Below are positions 1 through 5,338 of a DNA stretch of 5,338 nt, in pieces. Position 1 is the first letter of the stretch; the number at the start of each line of letters is the position of its first letter. The notes below the pieces were generated by a model that was not told the DNA's origin, searched no databases, and saw only the letters and a list, made by a program, of their open reading frames with translations. Origin of the DNA: Burkholderiales bacterium (GTDB lineage: Bacteria; Pseudomonadota; Gammaproteobacteria; Burkholderiales; Burkholderiaceae_C); the NCBI GenBank assembly GCA_028869035.1, contig JAGWTL010000219.1:1-5338 (forward strand), read 5' to 3'. The position numbers and the translations under genes are program-made.

Positions 1-23
1 GAGCAACTCATAAAAACGGAATT

Positions 24-74
24 GAAGTGAACTTCACTTCTATTCTCATGAGCGTTTTAAGTGACTTGCACTTA
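24..74. repeat. Two related palindromes in the leader
   Basis: AAGTGAACTTCACTT (25-39) and AAGTGACTTGCACTT (59-73) agree at 12 of 15 positions and each is an inverted repeat. The first has arms GAAGTGA and TCACTTC with a 3-nt centre (24-40). The second has arms TAAGTG and CACTTA with a 5-nt centre (58-74). The centres lie 34 bp apart. A further pair, AAAACG (13-18) with CGTTTT (53-58), encloses the first palindrome. In the leader RNA these would be hairpins, possibly part of the processing stem around 16S. As DNA they could be a paired operator, but nothing else supports that. Confidence 0.5.
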
Positions 75-87
75 GTTCCGAAGAACT
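74..87 (-). other. Leader hairpin with a cUUCGg tetraloop
   Basis: The minus-strand RNA reads AGUUC-UUCG-GAACU: a 5-bp stem closed by C and G around UUCG, a very stable tetraloop common in ribosomal RNA and its spacers. It fits structured pre-16S RNA. It has no U-run after it, so it is not an intrinsic terminator. Confidence 0.5.
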
Positions 88-128
88 TGGCAATCGCCTT
101 CAAACGCCCACGCTTATCGGCTGTATAT

Positions 129-140
129 TTTTAATGAACC
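129..140 (-). promoter_or_regulatory. boxA-like antitermination site of the rRNA leader
   Basis: The minus strand reads GGTTCATTAAAA, matching 8 of 12 positions of the Escherichia coli boxA TGCTCTTTAACA. It lies 2 nt downstream of a boxB-like hairpin and just upstream of the conserved-looking leader block, the order expected for rRNA antitermination. In the known system NusB and ribosomal protein S10 bind boxA RNA and protect the untranslated transcript from Rho. The two departures within the TCTTTAACA core lower the certainty. Confidence 0.6.
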
Positions 141-142
141 GC

Positions 143-163
143 CGCAAAACCCTTCGTCTTGCG
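143..163 (-). other. boxB-like RNA hairpin next to boxA
   Basis: In the minus-strand transcript CGCAAGAC (163-156) pairs with GUUUUGCG (150-143) around the 5-nt loop GAAGG: eight base pairs including one G-U. It ends 2 nt before the boxA-like site. In E. coli rRNA leaders a boxB stem-loop also precedes boxA. Its role there is minor, so position and form support the identification without proving function. Confidence 0.55.
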
Positions 164-167
164 CCCG

Positions 168-187
168 CTTAGCTGCGATCAGCTGAG
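168..187 (-). other. Small hairpin at the start of the leader transcript
   Basis: AGCTG (184-180) and CAGCT (175-171) on the minus strand form a 5-bp stem with a 4-nt ATCG loop; two more pairs (CT with AG) are possible beyond a single mismatch. It falls within the first nucleotides after the inferred start of the proximal promoter. It may simply be leader structure; no function can be assigned. Confidence 0.35.
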
Positions 188-193
188 CCTTGA

Positions 194-223
194 ATTCTAG
201 CACTATTTTTTCCACTTCGTCAA
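194..223 (-). promoter_or_regulatory. Proximal rRNA-operon promoter (sigma-70, extended -10)
   Basis: On the minus strand a -35 hexamer TTGACG (223-218) is separated by 18 bp from a -10 hexamer TAGAAT (199-194). A TGC immediately precedes the -10 (202-200), giving an extended -10. The spacer contains an A-run, and a short A-tract lies upstream of the -35 (about 238-246), a weak UP-element candidate. Transcription would start near 187 and run left into the leader. The -35 is a five-of-six match to TTGACA, so this is the best promoter in the window. Confidence 0.75.
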
Positions 224-233
224 CACGTTGGCA

Positions 234-299
234 GAATTTTTGAGTGGCTCGCTTCGTTGCCGAGGCGGGCCTTGCCGGCCAGTGCCGCCACTCAAATTC
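234..299. repeat. Interrupted inverted repeat between the two rRNA promoters
   Basis: TGAGTGGC (241-248) and GCCACTCA (287-294) are exact inverted copies. The match extends outward as GAATT (234-238) and AATTC (295-299) with two extra T residues on the left arm. The 38-bp interior is GC-rich. In a transcript from the distal promoter it would form a long stem just upstream of the proximal -35. On the plus strand it is followed by GTTCTTTTC, which is only weakly terminator-like. No transposase, target duplication or second copy is visible. Confidence 0.5.
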
Positions 300-303
300 G
301 TTC

Positions 304-332
304 TTTTCAAGAGCGAAGCCAGCGACTATAGC
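304..332 (+). promoter_or_regulatory. Weak candidate promoter for uup
   Basis: TATAGC (327-332) on the plus strand has TTTTCA (304-309) 17 bp upstream, a poor -35. Its -10 overlaps that of the distal minus-strand promoter (325-330), which suggests a possible divergent pair. A start near 339 would give uup an untranslated leader of about 80 nt. Nothing better is visible on the plus strand before the gene; GATAAT (405-410) has no -35 at a suitable distance. Confidence 0.2.
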
Positions 333-355
333 ACAGTTTCTCAGGCACTCCGCAA
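325..355 (-). promoter_or_regulatory. Distal rRNA-operon promoter candidate (extended -10)
   Basis: On the minus strand TATAGT (330-325) is preceded by TGC (333-331), the same GTGCTA core as the proximal promoter about 130 bp downstream. The -35 is poor: the best candidate, TTGCGG (355-350), needs a 19 bp spacer. The extended -10 could compensate. Tandem promoters are common upstream of rRNA operons. Transcription from here would start near 318 and pass through the inverted repeat at 234-299 before reaching the proximal promoter. Confidence 0.5.
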
Positions 356-421
356 TCCAGCCATGGGGCGGGAAGGGAGGCCGAGGGCAAGGGGTATGAG
401 CAGGGATAATCCCCAACACTT

Positions 422-2296
422 ATGGCCGTGCTCACCCTACTCAATGCCCAGCTGGCCTATGGCCACGTCGCCCTGCTCGATCACGCAGACTTCGCCCTCG
501 AATCCGGTGAACGGGTGGGCCTGATCGGGCGCAACGGCACGGGCAAATCATCGTTGCTCAAGATACTTGCCGGCCTTGAGAAGGCCGACGACGGCACGCT
601 GCAATTCCAGCAGAAGCTCCGCCTGACCTATGTGGCCCAGGAGCCCATCCTCGAACCGGAAGTCACGGTGTTCACCGCAGTTCGCAGCGGCCTGAATGCC
701 GTCATAGATCTGATCGAACGCTACACCAGCGGCGAAGGCGATCTCGACCAACTTCAGGACGCGATCGAAGCTCAGGACGGCTGGAACTGGGAGCAGCGCG
801 TCAATGAAACGCTGCACCGCCTGCACCTGGAACCCGACACCCTCATCAAGACGCTCTCGGGCGGCACCCGCAAGCGCGTGGCGTTGGCACAGGCACTCGT
901 GGCACAGCCCCAGGTCCTGCTGCTGGACGAGCCCACCAACCACCTGGACCTGGACTCGATCCTGTGGCTGGAGAACCTGCTGTTGGAGTTCAAGGGCAGC
1001 ATCGTCACGATCACGCACGATCGCAGCTTCCTCGACCGCGTGGCCACGCGCATCGTGGAGCTCGATCGCGGGCACCTGAGCTCCTATCCCGGCAACTTTG
1101 CCGCCTACCTTGTGCAAAAGGAGGAACAGCTCGCGCAGGAGGCGGTTGTCAACGCCAAGGCCGACAAGCTGCTGGCGCAGGAAGAGGTCTGGGTGCGCAA
1201 GGGCGTCGAAGCCCGACGCACTCGCAGCCAGAGCCGCATCACCCGCCTGCAGCAACTGCGTGCGCAACGCACAGCGCGTCGTGAAACCCTGGGCAGCGTC
1301 AAGATGGACATTGCCGCCGGGGCACGCAGCGGCAAGCTCGTGGCCGAGCTGACGGAGGTCAGCAAAACCTTTGGCAACCGAACCGTGGTCCGTGATTTCA
1401 GCGCTACCATCCTGCGCGGTGACAAGATCGGCCTCATCGGCGCGAACGGCGCTGGCAAGACCACCCTGCTGAAACTGATCCTGGGCGAGTTGCAAGCCGA
1501 CAGCGGGCAGGTGCGCCAGGGCGCCAACCTGCAGGTGGCCTATTTCGACCAGATGCGCAATGCGCTCAATCTGGACGCCACCCTGGAAGACTTCATCAGC
1601 CCCGGTAGCGAGTGGATCGAGATCGGGAACAAGCGCCAGCACGTCAAAAGCTACCTGGGCGATTTCCTGTTCTCCCCGGCGCGCGCCAACTCACCCGTGC
1701 GTTCCCTCTCCGGCGGGGAACGCAACCGCCTGCTGCTGGCGCGCCTGTTTGCACGGCCGGCCAATGTGCTGGTGCTGGACGAGCCGACCAATGACCTGGA
1801 CATCGATACACTGGACCTGCTGGAAGAACTGCTGCAGGACTATCCCGGCACGGTTTTCCTCGTCAGCCACGACCGCACTTTCCTCAACAATGTGGTCACC
1901 AGCATCATCGCGCATGAGGGTGGTGGACGCTGGCGCGAATACGAGGGCGGCATCGAAGACTGGCTGACACAGGCCAAGCGCGGCCAAGCCATCCTGGCAG
2001 CCGCCGCACCGGCTACCGCCAGCAAGGAGGCCCCGGCAGCACCGCTCAATCCAACGACGCGAGCGCCTGGCGGTGCCAAGCTCAGCTACAAGGAGCAAAA
2101 AGAGCTGGAAACCTTGCCCGAACTGATCGACGCCCTGGAACGGGAACAAGGACAACTGCGCCAGGAACTGGCGGACGGCACCCTGTACACGATAAACCCG
2201 GAGCAAGCTGCCACCCTGTACCAGCGCGACGGGACGATCGAAGAAGAACTGATGGCCGCCCTGGCACGCTGGGAAACCTTGTCAGCGCGCGCCTAA
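422..2296 (+). CDS. uup: ABC-F family ATPase Uup
   Basis: A 624-residue soluble protein with two ABC ATPase domains and no membrane segment, the ABC-F form. Domain 1 has Walker A GRNGTGKS (36-43), signature LSGGT (145-149), Walker B VLLLDE (165-170) and switch His199. A charged linker with WVRKGVEARRTRSQSR (257-272) follows. Domain 2 has Walker A GANGAGKT (340-347), signature LSGGE (429-433), Walker B VLVLDE (449-454) and His483. An Ala/Pro-rich stretch (about 522-550) leads to a coiled-coil C-terminal domain (about 554-624) typical of Uup, which is 635 residues in E. coli. All catalytic motifs are intact. Known of the family: E. coli Uup affects precise transposon excision, binds branched DNA through the C-terminal domain and is linked to ribosome function. 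The ATG fits the usual N-terminus, although no good ribosome binding site lies 5-10 nt upstream; the nearest purine run (CAGGG, 401-405) is 16 nt away. It diverges from the rRNA operon and converges on cheB. Confidence 0.93.
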   Translation: MAVLTLLNAQLAYGHVALLDHADFALESGERVGLIGRNGTGKSSLLKILAGLEKADDGTLQFQQKLRLTYVAQEPILEPEVTVFTAVRSGLNAVIDLIERYTSGEGDLDQLQDAIEAQDGWNWEQRVNETLHRLHLEPDTLIKTLSGGTRKRVALAQALVAQPQVLLLDEPTNHLDLDSILWLENLLLEFKGSIVTITHDRSFLDRVATRIVELDRGHLSSYPGNFAAYLVQKEEQLAQEAVVNAKADKLLAQEEVWVRKGVEARRTRSQSRITRLQQLRAQRTARRETLGSVKMDIAAGARSGKLVAELTEVSKTFGNRTVVRDFSATILRGDKIGLIGANGAGKTTLLKLILGELQADSGQVRQGANLQVAYFDQMRNALNLDATLEDFISPGSEWIEIGNKRQHVKSYLGDFLFSPARANSPVRSLSGGERNRLLLARLFARPANVLVLDEPTNDLDIDTLDLLEELLQDYPGTVFLVSHDRTFLNNVVTSIIAHEGGGRWREYEGGIEDWLTQAKRGQAILAAAAPATASKEAPAAPLNPTTRAPGGAKLSYKEQKELETLPELIDALEREQGQLRQELADGTLYTINPEQAATLYQRDGTIEEELMAALARWETLSARA

Positions 2297-2342
2297 GCAG
2301 CGCCAACAAGAATCATACGCGGTAACGGTCACTGCCGCTGCT
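2296..2342. other. Convergent junction of uup and cheB with a weak inverted repeat
   Basis: The uup TAA and the cheB TGA are separated by only 16 bp. AGCAGCG (2296-2302) and CGCTGCT (2336-2342) are inverted copies 33 bp apart, the right arm lying inside the cheB coding end. No U-run follows on either strand, so I do not call an intrinsic terminator. Either transcript is likely to extend into the other gene, or Rho ends transcription. Confidence 0.25.
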
Positions 2343-3410
2343 GCTCAGACGCGCCAGCAGGGCGGGGGCGATGGCGGTCAGAGGCAGGACCTCGTCGGCC
2401 GCACCGTGCACAATGGCCTCGCGCGGCATGCCGAACACGACACAGCTGGCCTCGTCCTGCACGTAGTTGTAGCTGCCGGCGTCCTTCATCTCGCGCATGG
2501 CCTTGGCGCCATCGTTGCCCATGCCCGTGAGCATGATGCCGAAGGCGTTCGGCCCCACCACCTGGGCGCAGGAATGAAAGAGCACCTCGACCGAAGGCTT
2601 GTGCCGGTTGACCGGCTCGCCATCTTCAACCACGGCCACGTAGTTGGCGCCGCTGCGATCGATGCGAAACTGCTTGCCGCCCGGGGCGATGTAAGCGTAG
2701 CCGGGCAGAATACGCTCGCCATGGACCGCCTCTTTCACCGTGATCTGGCACAGGCCATTGAGCCGCGCCGCAAAGCTGGTGGTGAAACCCGGCGGCATAT
2801 GCTGGGTGATCACGATGCCAGGCGAGTCCGCCGGCATGCGGATCAGGACCTCCTTGACCGCCTCGGTCCCGCCGGTCGAGGAACCGATACAGATCAGCTT
2901 CTCCGTGGACAGGCGTCCCAGCAGCTTGGGAAGTGTCGCTGCCGGTGCGCCGGCCGCACCCGCCGCGGCCGTCACGCCCGCGGCAGGAGCGGTCGGTGCA
3001 CGGCGGATGTGAGCGGAAGCCGCAATGCGAATCTTCTCGACGATCTGGTCAGACAAGTCCTTGATGCCGTCGGCCAGGCCGATGCGGGGCTTGGCGACGA
3101 AGTCGACCGCGCCGAGCTCCAGGGCCCGCATGGTGACCTCGGCGCCTCGCTCGGTCAGCGTAGAGATCATGAGCACAGGCGTCGGACGCAGGCGCATCAG
3201 GCGCCCCAGGAAATCAATGCCGTCCATGCGCGGCATTTCAACATCGAGCGTGATCACGTCCGGATTGAGTTCGCGGATCATCTCGCGCGCAATCAGCGGA
3301 TCGTTGGCCGCGCCCACGCACGCCATATCGCGCTGCCGGTTGATGATCTCGGCCAGCAGGCTGCGCACCAAGGCCGAATCATCGACCACCAAGACACGAA
3401 TCTTGCCCAC
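2313..3410 (-). CDS. cheB: Chemotaxis response regulator protein-glutamate methylesterase CheB
   Basis: A 365-residue cytoplasmic enzyme that hydrolyses methyl-glutamate (and deamidates glutamine) on chemoreceptors, closing the adaptation loop when phosphorylated by CheA. The receiver domain (about 1-120) has the acidic pair D10-D11, phosphoacceptor D56, S83/T84 and K107. An Ala/Gly/Pro-rich linker (about 133-160) leads to the esterase domain, with catalytic Ser178 in GSSTGGTE, His204 in TQHMPPGF and Asp300 in LTGMGNDG. Each lies 14 residues after its Salmonella equivalent (S164, H190, D286), so the order and spacing are preserved and the extra length sits before the esterase domain. The start codon is GTG. 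A ribosome site AGGGG (3420-3416) directly abuts the TAA of cheD in TAAGGGGCGAGCGTG, suggesting translational coupling. It is the last gene of this che cluster in the window and lies 16 bp from the convergent uup stop. Confidence 0.95.
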   Translation of the reverse strand: MGKIRVLVVDDSALVRSLLAEIINRQRDMACVGAANDPLIAREMIRELNPDVITLDVEMPRMDGIDFLGRLMRLRPTPVLMISTLTERGAEVTMRALELGAVDFVAKPRIGLADGIKDLSDQIVEKIRIAASAHIRRAPTAPAAGVTAAAGAAGAPAATLPKLLGRLSTEKLICIGSSTGGTEAVKEVLIRMPADSPGIVITQHMPPGFTTSFAARLNGLCQITVKEAVHGERILPGYAYIAPGGKQFRIDRSGANYVAVVEDGEPVNRHKPSVEVLFHSCAQVVGPNAFGIMLTGMGNDGAKAMREMKDAGSYNYVQDEASCVVFGMPREAIVHGAADEVLPLTAIAPALLARLSSSGSDRYRV

Positions 3411-3419
3411 GCTCGCCCC

Positions 3420-4112
3420 TTAGAACAGGTCCACAGAACCACCCGCCGTGGACTTGGCCACAGTGGCCGCATTGCCCTTGCGCTCCTCCACCGCCAGGGC
3501 TTCGGGATGTGCATGGGCCAGCCGCTTAACCAGGGCCTTGCCGGTGACCGGGAAAAAACATACTTTGCGCGGATGGATGTCCAGCACATCCTGCGACACC
3601 ACCGGGATGCGCTCCGTGGCCAGGTAATCCAGCACAAACTTGGTGTTGCGCTCCCCCACATTCATGGTGGTGAAGCCGGCCATGACGGCCCCACCCCCGA
3701 ACACCTTGGCCTGCATGGTTTCGCGACGGGCGCCCATCTTGATCATCTCGTTCAGCAAGAGCTCCATGGCATAGGAGCCGTAGCGGCCCGAACCATCCTC
3801 GCCCTCGGGCAACATGAAATGGTTCATGCCACCCACCCGCGCCTTGCCGTCCCAGACGCAAGCGGCAATGCAGGAGCCCAGCACCGTCATGATGAGAACA
3901 TCCTCGGTGGACACGAAATATTCGCCGGGCAGGACCTTGACCGCGTCGTACTGGAAGTGATGGTCCGCGTAAAAGAAAGAGGCCTCCCCGGGCTTGCGGG
4001 CCTGGGCCCGGAGTTCATCGACCCGGGACACGCGTCCTCCTGCCAGCGCCTTGGCGCCAGAAGTCACAGGACGCAGCGGCGCAGTCCGCAAGGCAAGCTC
4101 AGACGGGTTCAT
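3420..4112 (-). CDS. cheD: Chemoreceptor glutamine deamidase CheD
   Basis: CheD converts specific receptor glutamines to glutamates, setting the sites that CheR and CheB modify; in some bacteria it also binds CheC. From the ATG at 4112 the protein has 230 residues. The catalytic Cys81 lies in LGSCIAACVWD and His98 in GGMNHFMLP, 17 residues apart as in Thermotoga maritima (C27, H44). A Thr stands at Cys minus 5 rather than minus 6. The core spans about 50-205; the first 45 residues form a basic, probably flexible extension. An upstream in-frame TTG at 4175, overlapping the cheR stop by 4 nt (TTGA), would add 21 residues. I prefer the ATG because GGGAG (4121-4117) stands 4 nt before it, while no ribosome site is visible for the TTG. 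No cheC is seen here. Family assignment is firm; the start is not. Confidence 0.9.
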   Translation of the reverse strand: MNPSELALRTAPLRPVTSGAKALAGGRVSRVDELRAQARKPGEASFFYADHHFQYDAVKVLPGEYFVSTEDVLIMTVLGSCIAACVWDGKARVGGMNHFMLPEGEDGSGRYGSYAMELLLNEMIKMGARRETMQAKVFGGGAVMAGFTTMNVGERNTKFVLDYLATERIPVVSQDVLDIHPRKVCFFPVTGKALVKRLAHAHPEALAVEERKGNAATVAKSTAGGSVDLF

Positions 4113-4171
4113 GCCGCTCCCACCAGAGACACTGACGAGCAGTCCGGGAACCAGAGGCGTACCTGGATCTG

Positions 4172-5065
4172 TCAACGGCGCTCATATACCGTCTTTCCAC
4201 GCAGGACGAAGAGGTCACGCGACTCGTTGAAGTTTTCGGAATGACCCACGAAGAGCAGTCCACCCGGCTTCATCACCCGATGGATGCGCTCCAGCACGCT
4301 GCGCTGGGTCGGCGCATCGAAATAGATCATGACGTTGCGGCAAAACACGACGTCGAAAGGTTCGCGAAAAGGCCAATCGTCGCGGATCAGGTTGACACTC
4401 AGAAACTCCACCAGACGCTGCAACTCGGGCTTGACGCGCAGAAAACCTTCATTGTTCCCCTTGCCGCGCAGGAAAAAACGTTGCAGCTTGGCCATGTCGA
4501 CCCCCTTGATGGAGTCCTGCCGATAGACCCCTCGCGCAGCGGTCGCCAACACCTTGGAGTCAATGTCGCTGGCCCACAACTTGAAGCTGGTCTGGGGACC
4601 CAGCGCATCCAGCGCGGTCATGATGAGGGAGTAGGGTTCCTCGCCGGTCGAGGCGGCATTGCACCAGACCCGCCAGGCCGTGGTGGGCGGACGGGATTTC
4701 AGGTGCTCGGCCAGAATTTCAAAATGATGCTGCTCGCGGAAAAAGGACGTCAGGTTGGTCGTCAGCGCATTGACGAACTCCTGCCACTCCGGTCCGTCAT
4801 GGGATTCGAGCCAGCTCAGGTAGTCACGAAAGCTCTGATGGCCGGTGTCACGCAATCGACGCGACAGACGGCTGTACACCATGGCGTGCTTGCCGTCATG
4901 CAGGCTGATGCCGGCGCGCTGGTAGATCAGGGACTGGGCGCGGGCGAAATCAGACCGGGTCCAGCTGAACTCCCTGGCCTGCACATCACCCCCGGCGATT
5001 TCTGCTGCTCCCTCCCTGTCTACGCCCGCTCCTGAAGTCCTGGCGGCTTTGTCCGATGTCAGCAT
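4172..5065 (-). CDS. cheR: Chemotaxis protein-glutamate O-methyltransferase CheR
   Basis: CheR transfers methyl groups from S-adenosylmethionine to receptor glutamates in the cytoplasm, opposing CheB. The 297-residue protein has the N-terminal helical domain (about 36-105), then TSFFRE (106-111), the SAM-binding motif NAASTGEEPYS (136-146), ASDID (165-169), a receptor-contacting beta-subdomain (about 178-224), NLIRDDWPF (225-233), CRNVMIYFD (242-250) and GHSE (274-277). The key motifs are intact. The first 30 or so residues are low-complexity and not part of the family core. An in-frame TGA lies shortly upstream, so the ATG at 5065 is the longest choice, yet it has no recognisable ribosome site. 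A GTG at 4984 preceded by GGGGGT is an alternative that would remove 27 residues. It follows cheW after 49 bp and ends 59 bp before the preferred cheD start. Confidence 0.93.
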   Translation of the reverse strand: MLTSDKAARTSGAGVDREGAAEIAGGDVQAREFSWTRSDFARAQSLIYQRAGISLHDGKHAMVYSRLSRRLRDTGHQSFRDYLSWLESHDGPEWQEFVNALTTNLTSFFREQHHFEILAEHLKSRPPTTAWRVWCNAASTGEEPYSLIMTALDALGPQTSFKLWASDIDSKVLATAARGVYRQDSIKGVDMAKLQRFFLRGKGNNEGFLRVKPELQRLVEFLSVNLIRDDWPFREPFDVVFCRNVMIYFDAPTQRSVLERIHRVMKPGGLLFVGHSENFNESRDLFVLRGKTVYERR

Positions 5066-5114
5066 GGCGGGGACGGTTTGGGCTCAGGTAGTTGGGGGCT
5101 GCGACAGAAAAGCG

Positions 5115-5338
5115 TCAGGCCTCGACGGACACCAGGCCCATGTCAACGCTGGACATCAACTTCTCGATGTCCAGCAGGATCAGCATGCGGTCACCCACCG
5201 AACCCAGACCGACCACGGCCGCGCTGTCAATCGAGCTGTCGATTTCCGGCGCGGCCTTTAGGTTTTCGGGCGCCAGCTCCATCACGTCGCTGACCGAATC
5301 CACCACGATGCCGACGATGCGGTTGTGCAGGTTCAGGA
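5115..5338 (-). CDS. cheW: Chemotaxis coupling protein CheW (C-terminal part)
   Basis: The reading frame runs off the right edge; about 74 C-terminal residues are present out of roughly 160-170 usual for CheW. The visible part contains RIVGIVVDSVSDVMEL, then APEIDSSIDS, VVGLGSVGDRMLILLDIEKL and a short tail ending in SVEA before TGA. These are the last strands of a CheW domain. CheW is the cytoplasmic adaptor that links chemoreceptors to the kinase CheA in receptor arrays. A short acidic tail after the CheW domain, with no kinase or receiver sequence following, favours stand-alone CheW over CheA or CheV, though the missing N-terminal half prevents certainty. It is first in the visible order cheW-cheR-cheD-cheB; the operon promoter is not in the window. 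Confidence 0.88.
   Translation of the reverse strand, partial: LNLHNRIVGIVVDSVSDVMELAPENLKAAPEIDSSIDSAAVVGLGSVGDRMLILLDIEKLMSSVDMGLVSVEA

Larger units (their letters stand above)
1..187 (-). other. 5' leader of a ribosomal RNA operon (pre-16S spacer, partial)
   Basis: Read on the minus strand, this AT-richer stretch has the layout of an rRNA leader: promoter, boxB-like hairpin, boxA-like site, then the block CAGCCGATAAGCGTGGGC (positions 122 down to 105), which I recognise from leaders of Burkholderiales rRNA operons. A series of small hairpins follows (74-87, 58-74, 24-40), as expected for spacer RNA that RNase III and other nucleases remove. The mature 16S start (AGAGTTTGATC-type) is not reached, so the gene should begin a short way beyond the left edge. 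The right end at about 187 is the transcription start inferred from the proximal -10 element. Seen: the promoter, hairpins and boxA-like motif. Inferred: that 16S follows. A leader of another stable RNA operon is possible but less likely. Confidence 0.75.

Noticed and set aside
241..300. Possible tRNA gene in the structured GC-rich stretch before uup
   Set aside because: No acceptor stem with T-loop GTTCRA and anticodon arm at tRNA spacing could be found on either strand.
403..413. GGGAT-A-ATCCC palindrome just before uup, as a possible operator or translation-blocking hairpin
   Set aside because: The arms are only 5 bp with a 1-nt centre, too short to argue for a site from one sequence.
114..419. 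A 101-codon minus-strand frame left of uup
   Set aside because: It covers both rRNA promoter candidates and the boxB hairpin, has no recognisable domain or conserved-looking composition, and is better explained as noncoding control DNA.
396..524. A short plus-strand frame beginning at ATG 396 with a GAGGG site 8 nt upstream, overlapping the start of uup
   Set aside because: It does not stop near the uup start as a coupling leader would; most of it is a shifted frame of uup with no protein-like features.
548..1642. A 364-codon open frame on the minus strand inside uup
   Set aside because: It is fully antisense to the conserved ATPase domains, is rich in Gln/Val/Leu as expected from a mirrored frame, and shows no recognisable family.
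2406..4244. A 612-codon open frame on the plus strand opposite cheB and cheD
   Set aside because: It runs antisense through two well-recognised chemotaxis genes and ends just inside cheR. It has a His/Arg/Gly-rich composition with no domain, and is the sort of long mirror frame that high-GC genes produce.

Overview
The window looks like chromosomal DNA from a motile beta-proteobacterium, most likely of the order Burkholderiales. The grounds are the high-GC coding style, the chemotaxis gene order cheW-cheR-cheD-cheB with a CheD, and an rRNA-operon leader that resembles those I remember from that order. The taxonomic call rests on pattern recognition, not on a search.

Left end (1 to about 360, read on the minus strand): there is no protein gene here. 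I read this stretch as the promoter and leader region of a ribosomal RNA operon. Its 16S gene should begin just beyond the left edge. Two tandem promoter candidates with extended -10 elements (325-355 and 194-223) are followed by a boxB-like hairpin (143-163), a boxA-like site (129-140), a conserved-looking leader block (100-124) and several hairpins that fit the pre-16S spacer. A long interrupted inverted repeat (234-299) lies between the two promoters.

Middle (422-2296, plus strand): uup, an ABC-F family ATPase with two complete nucleotide-binding domains and a C-terminal coiled-coil domain. It is divergent from the rRNA operon and shares about 65 to 230 bp of control region with it, depending on which promoter is considered.

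Right part (2313-5338, minus strand): the end of a chemotaxis operon, read right to left as cheW (C-terminal part only), cheR, cheD and cheB. CheR methylates chemoreceptors, CheB demethylates and deamidates them under control of phosphorylation by CheA, CheD deamidates receptor glutamines, and CheW couples receptors to CheA. Together they form the adaptation module of flagellar chemotaxis. cheB is the last gene; it converges on uup with only 16 bp between the stop codons, so cheY and cheZ are not downstream here.

I found no mobile element, CRISPR array, tRNA or previously unknown system. The points most worth checking are the architecture of the rRNA control region shared with uup, the repeat between its promoters, and the start codons of cheD and cheR.
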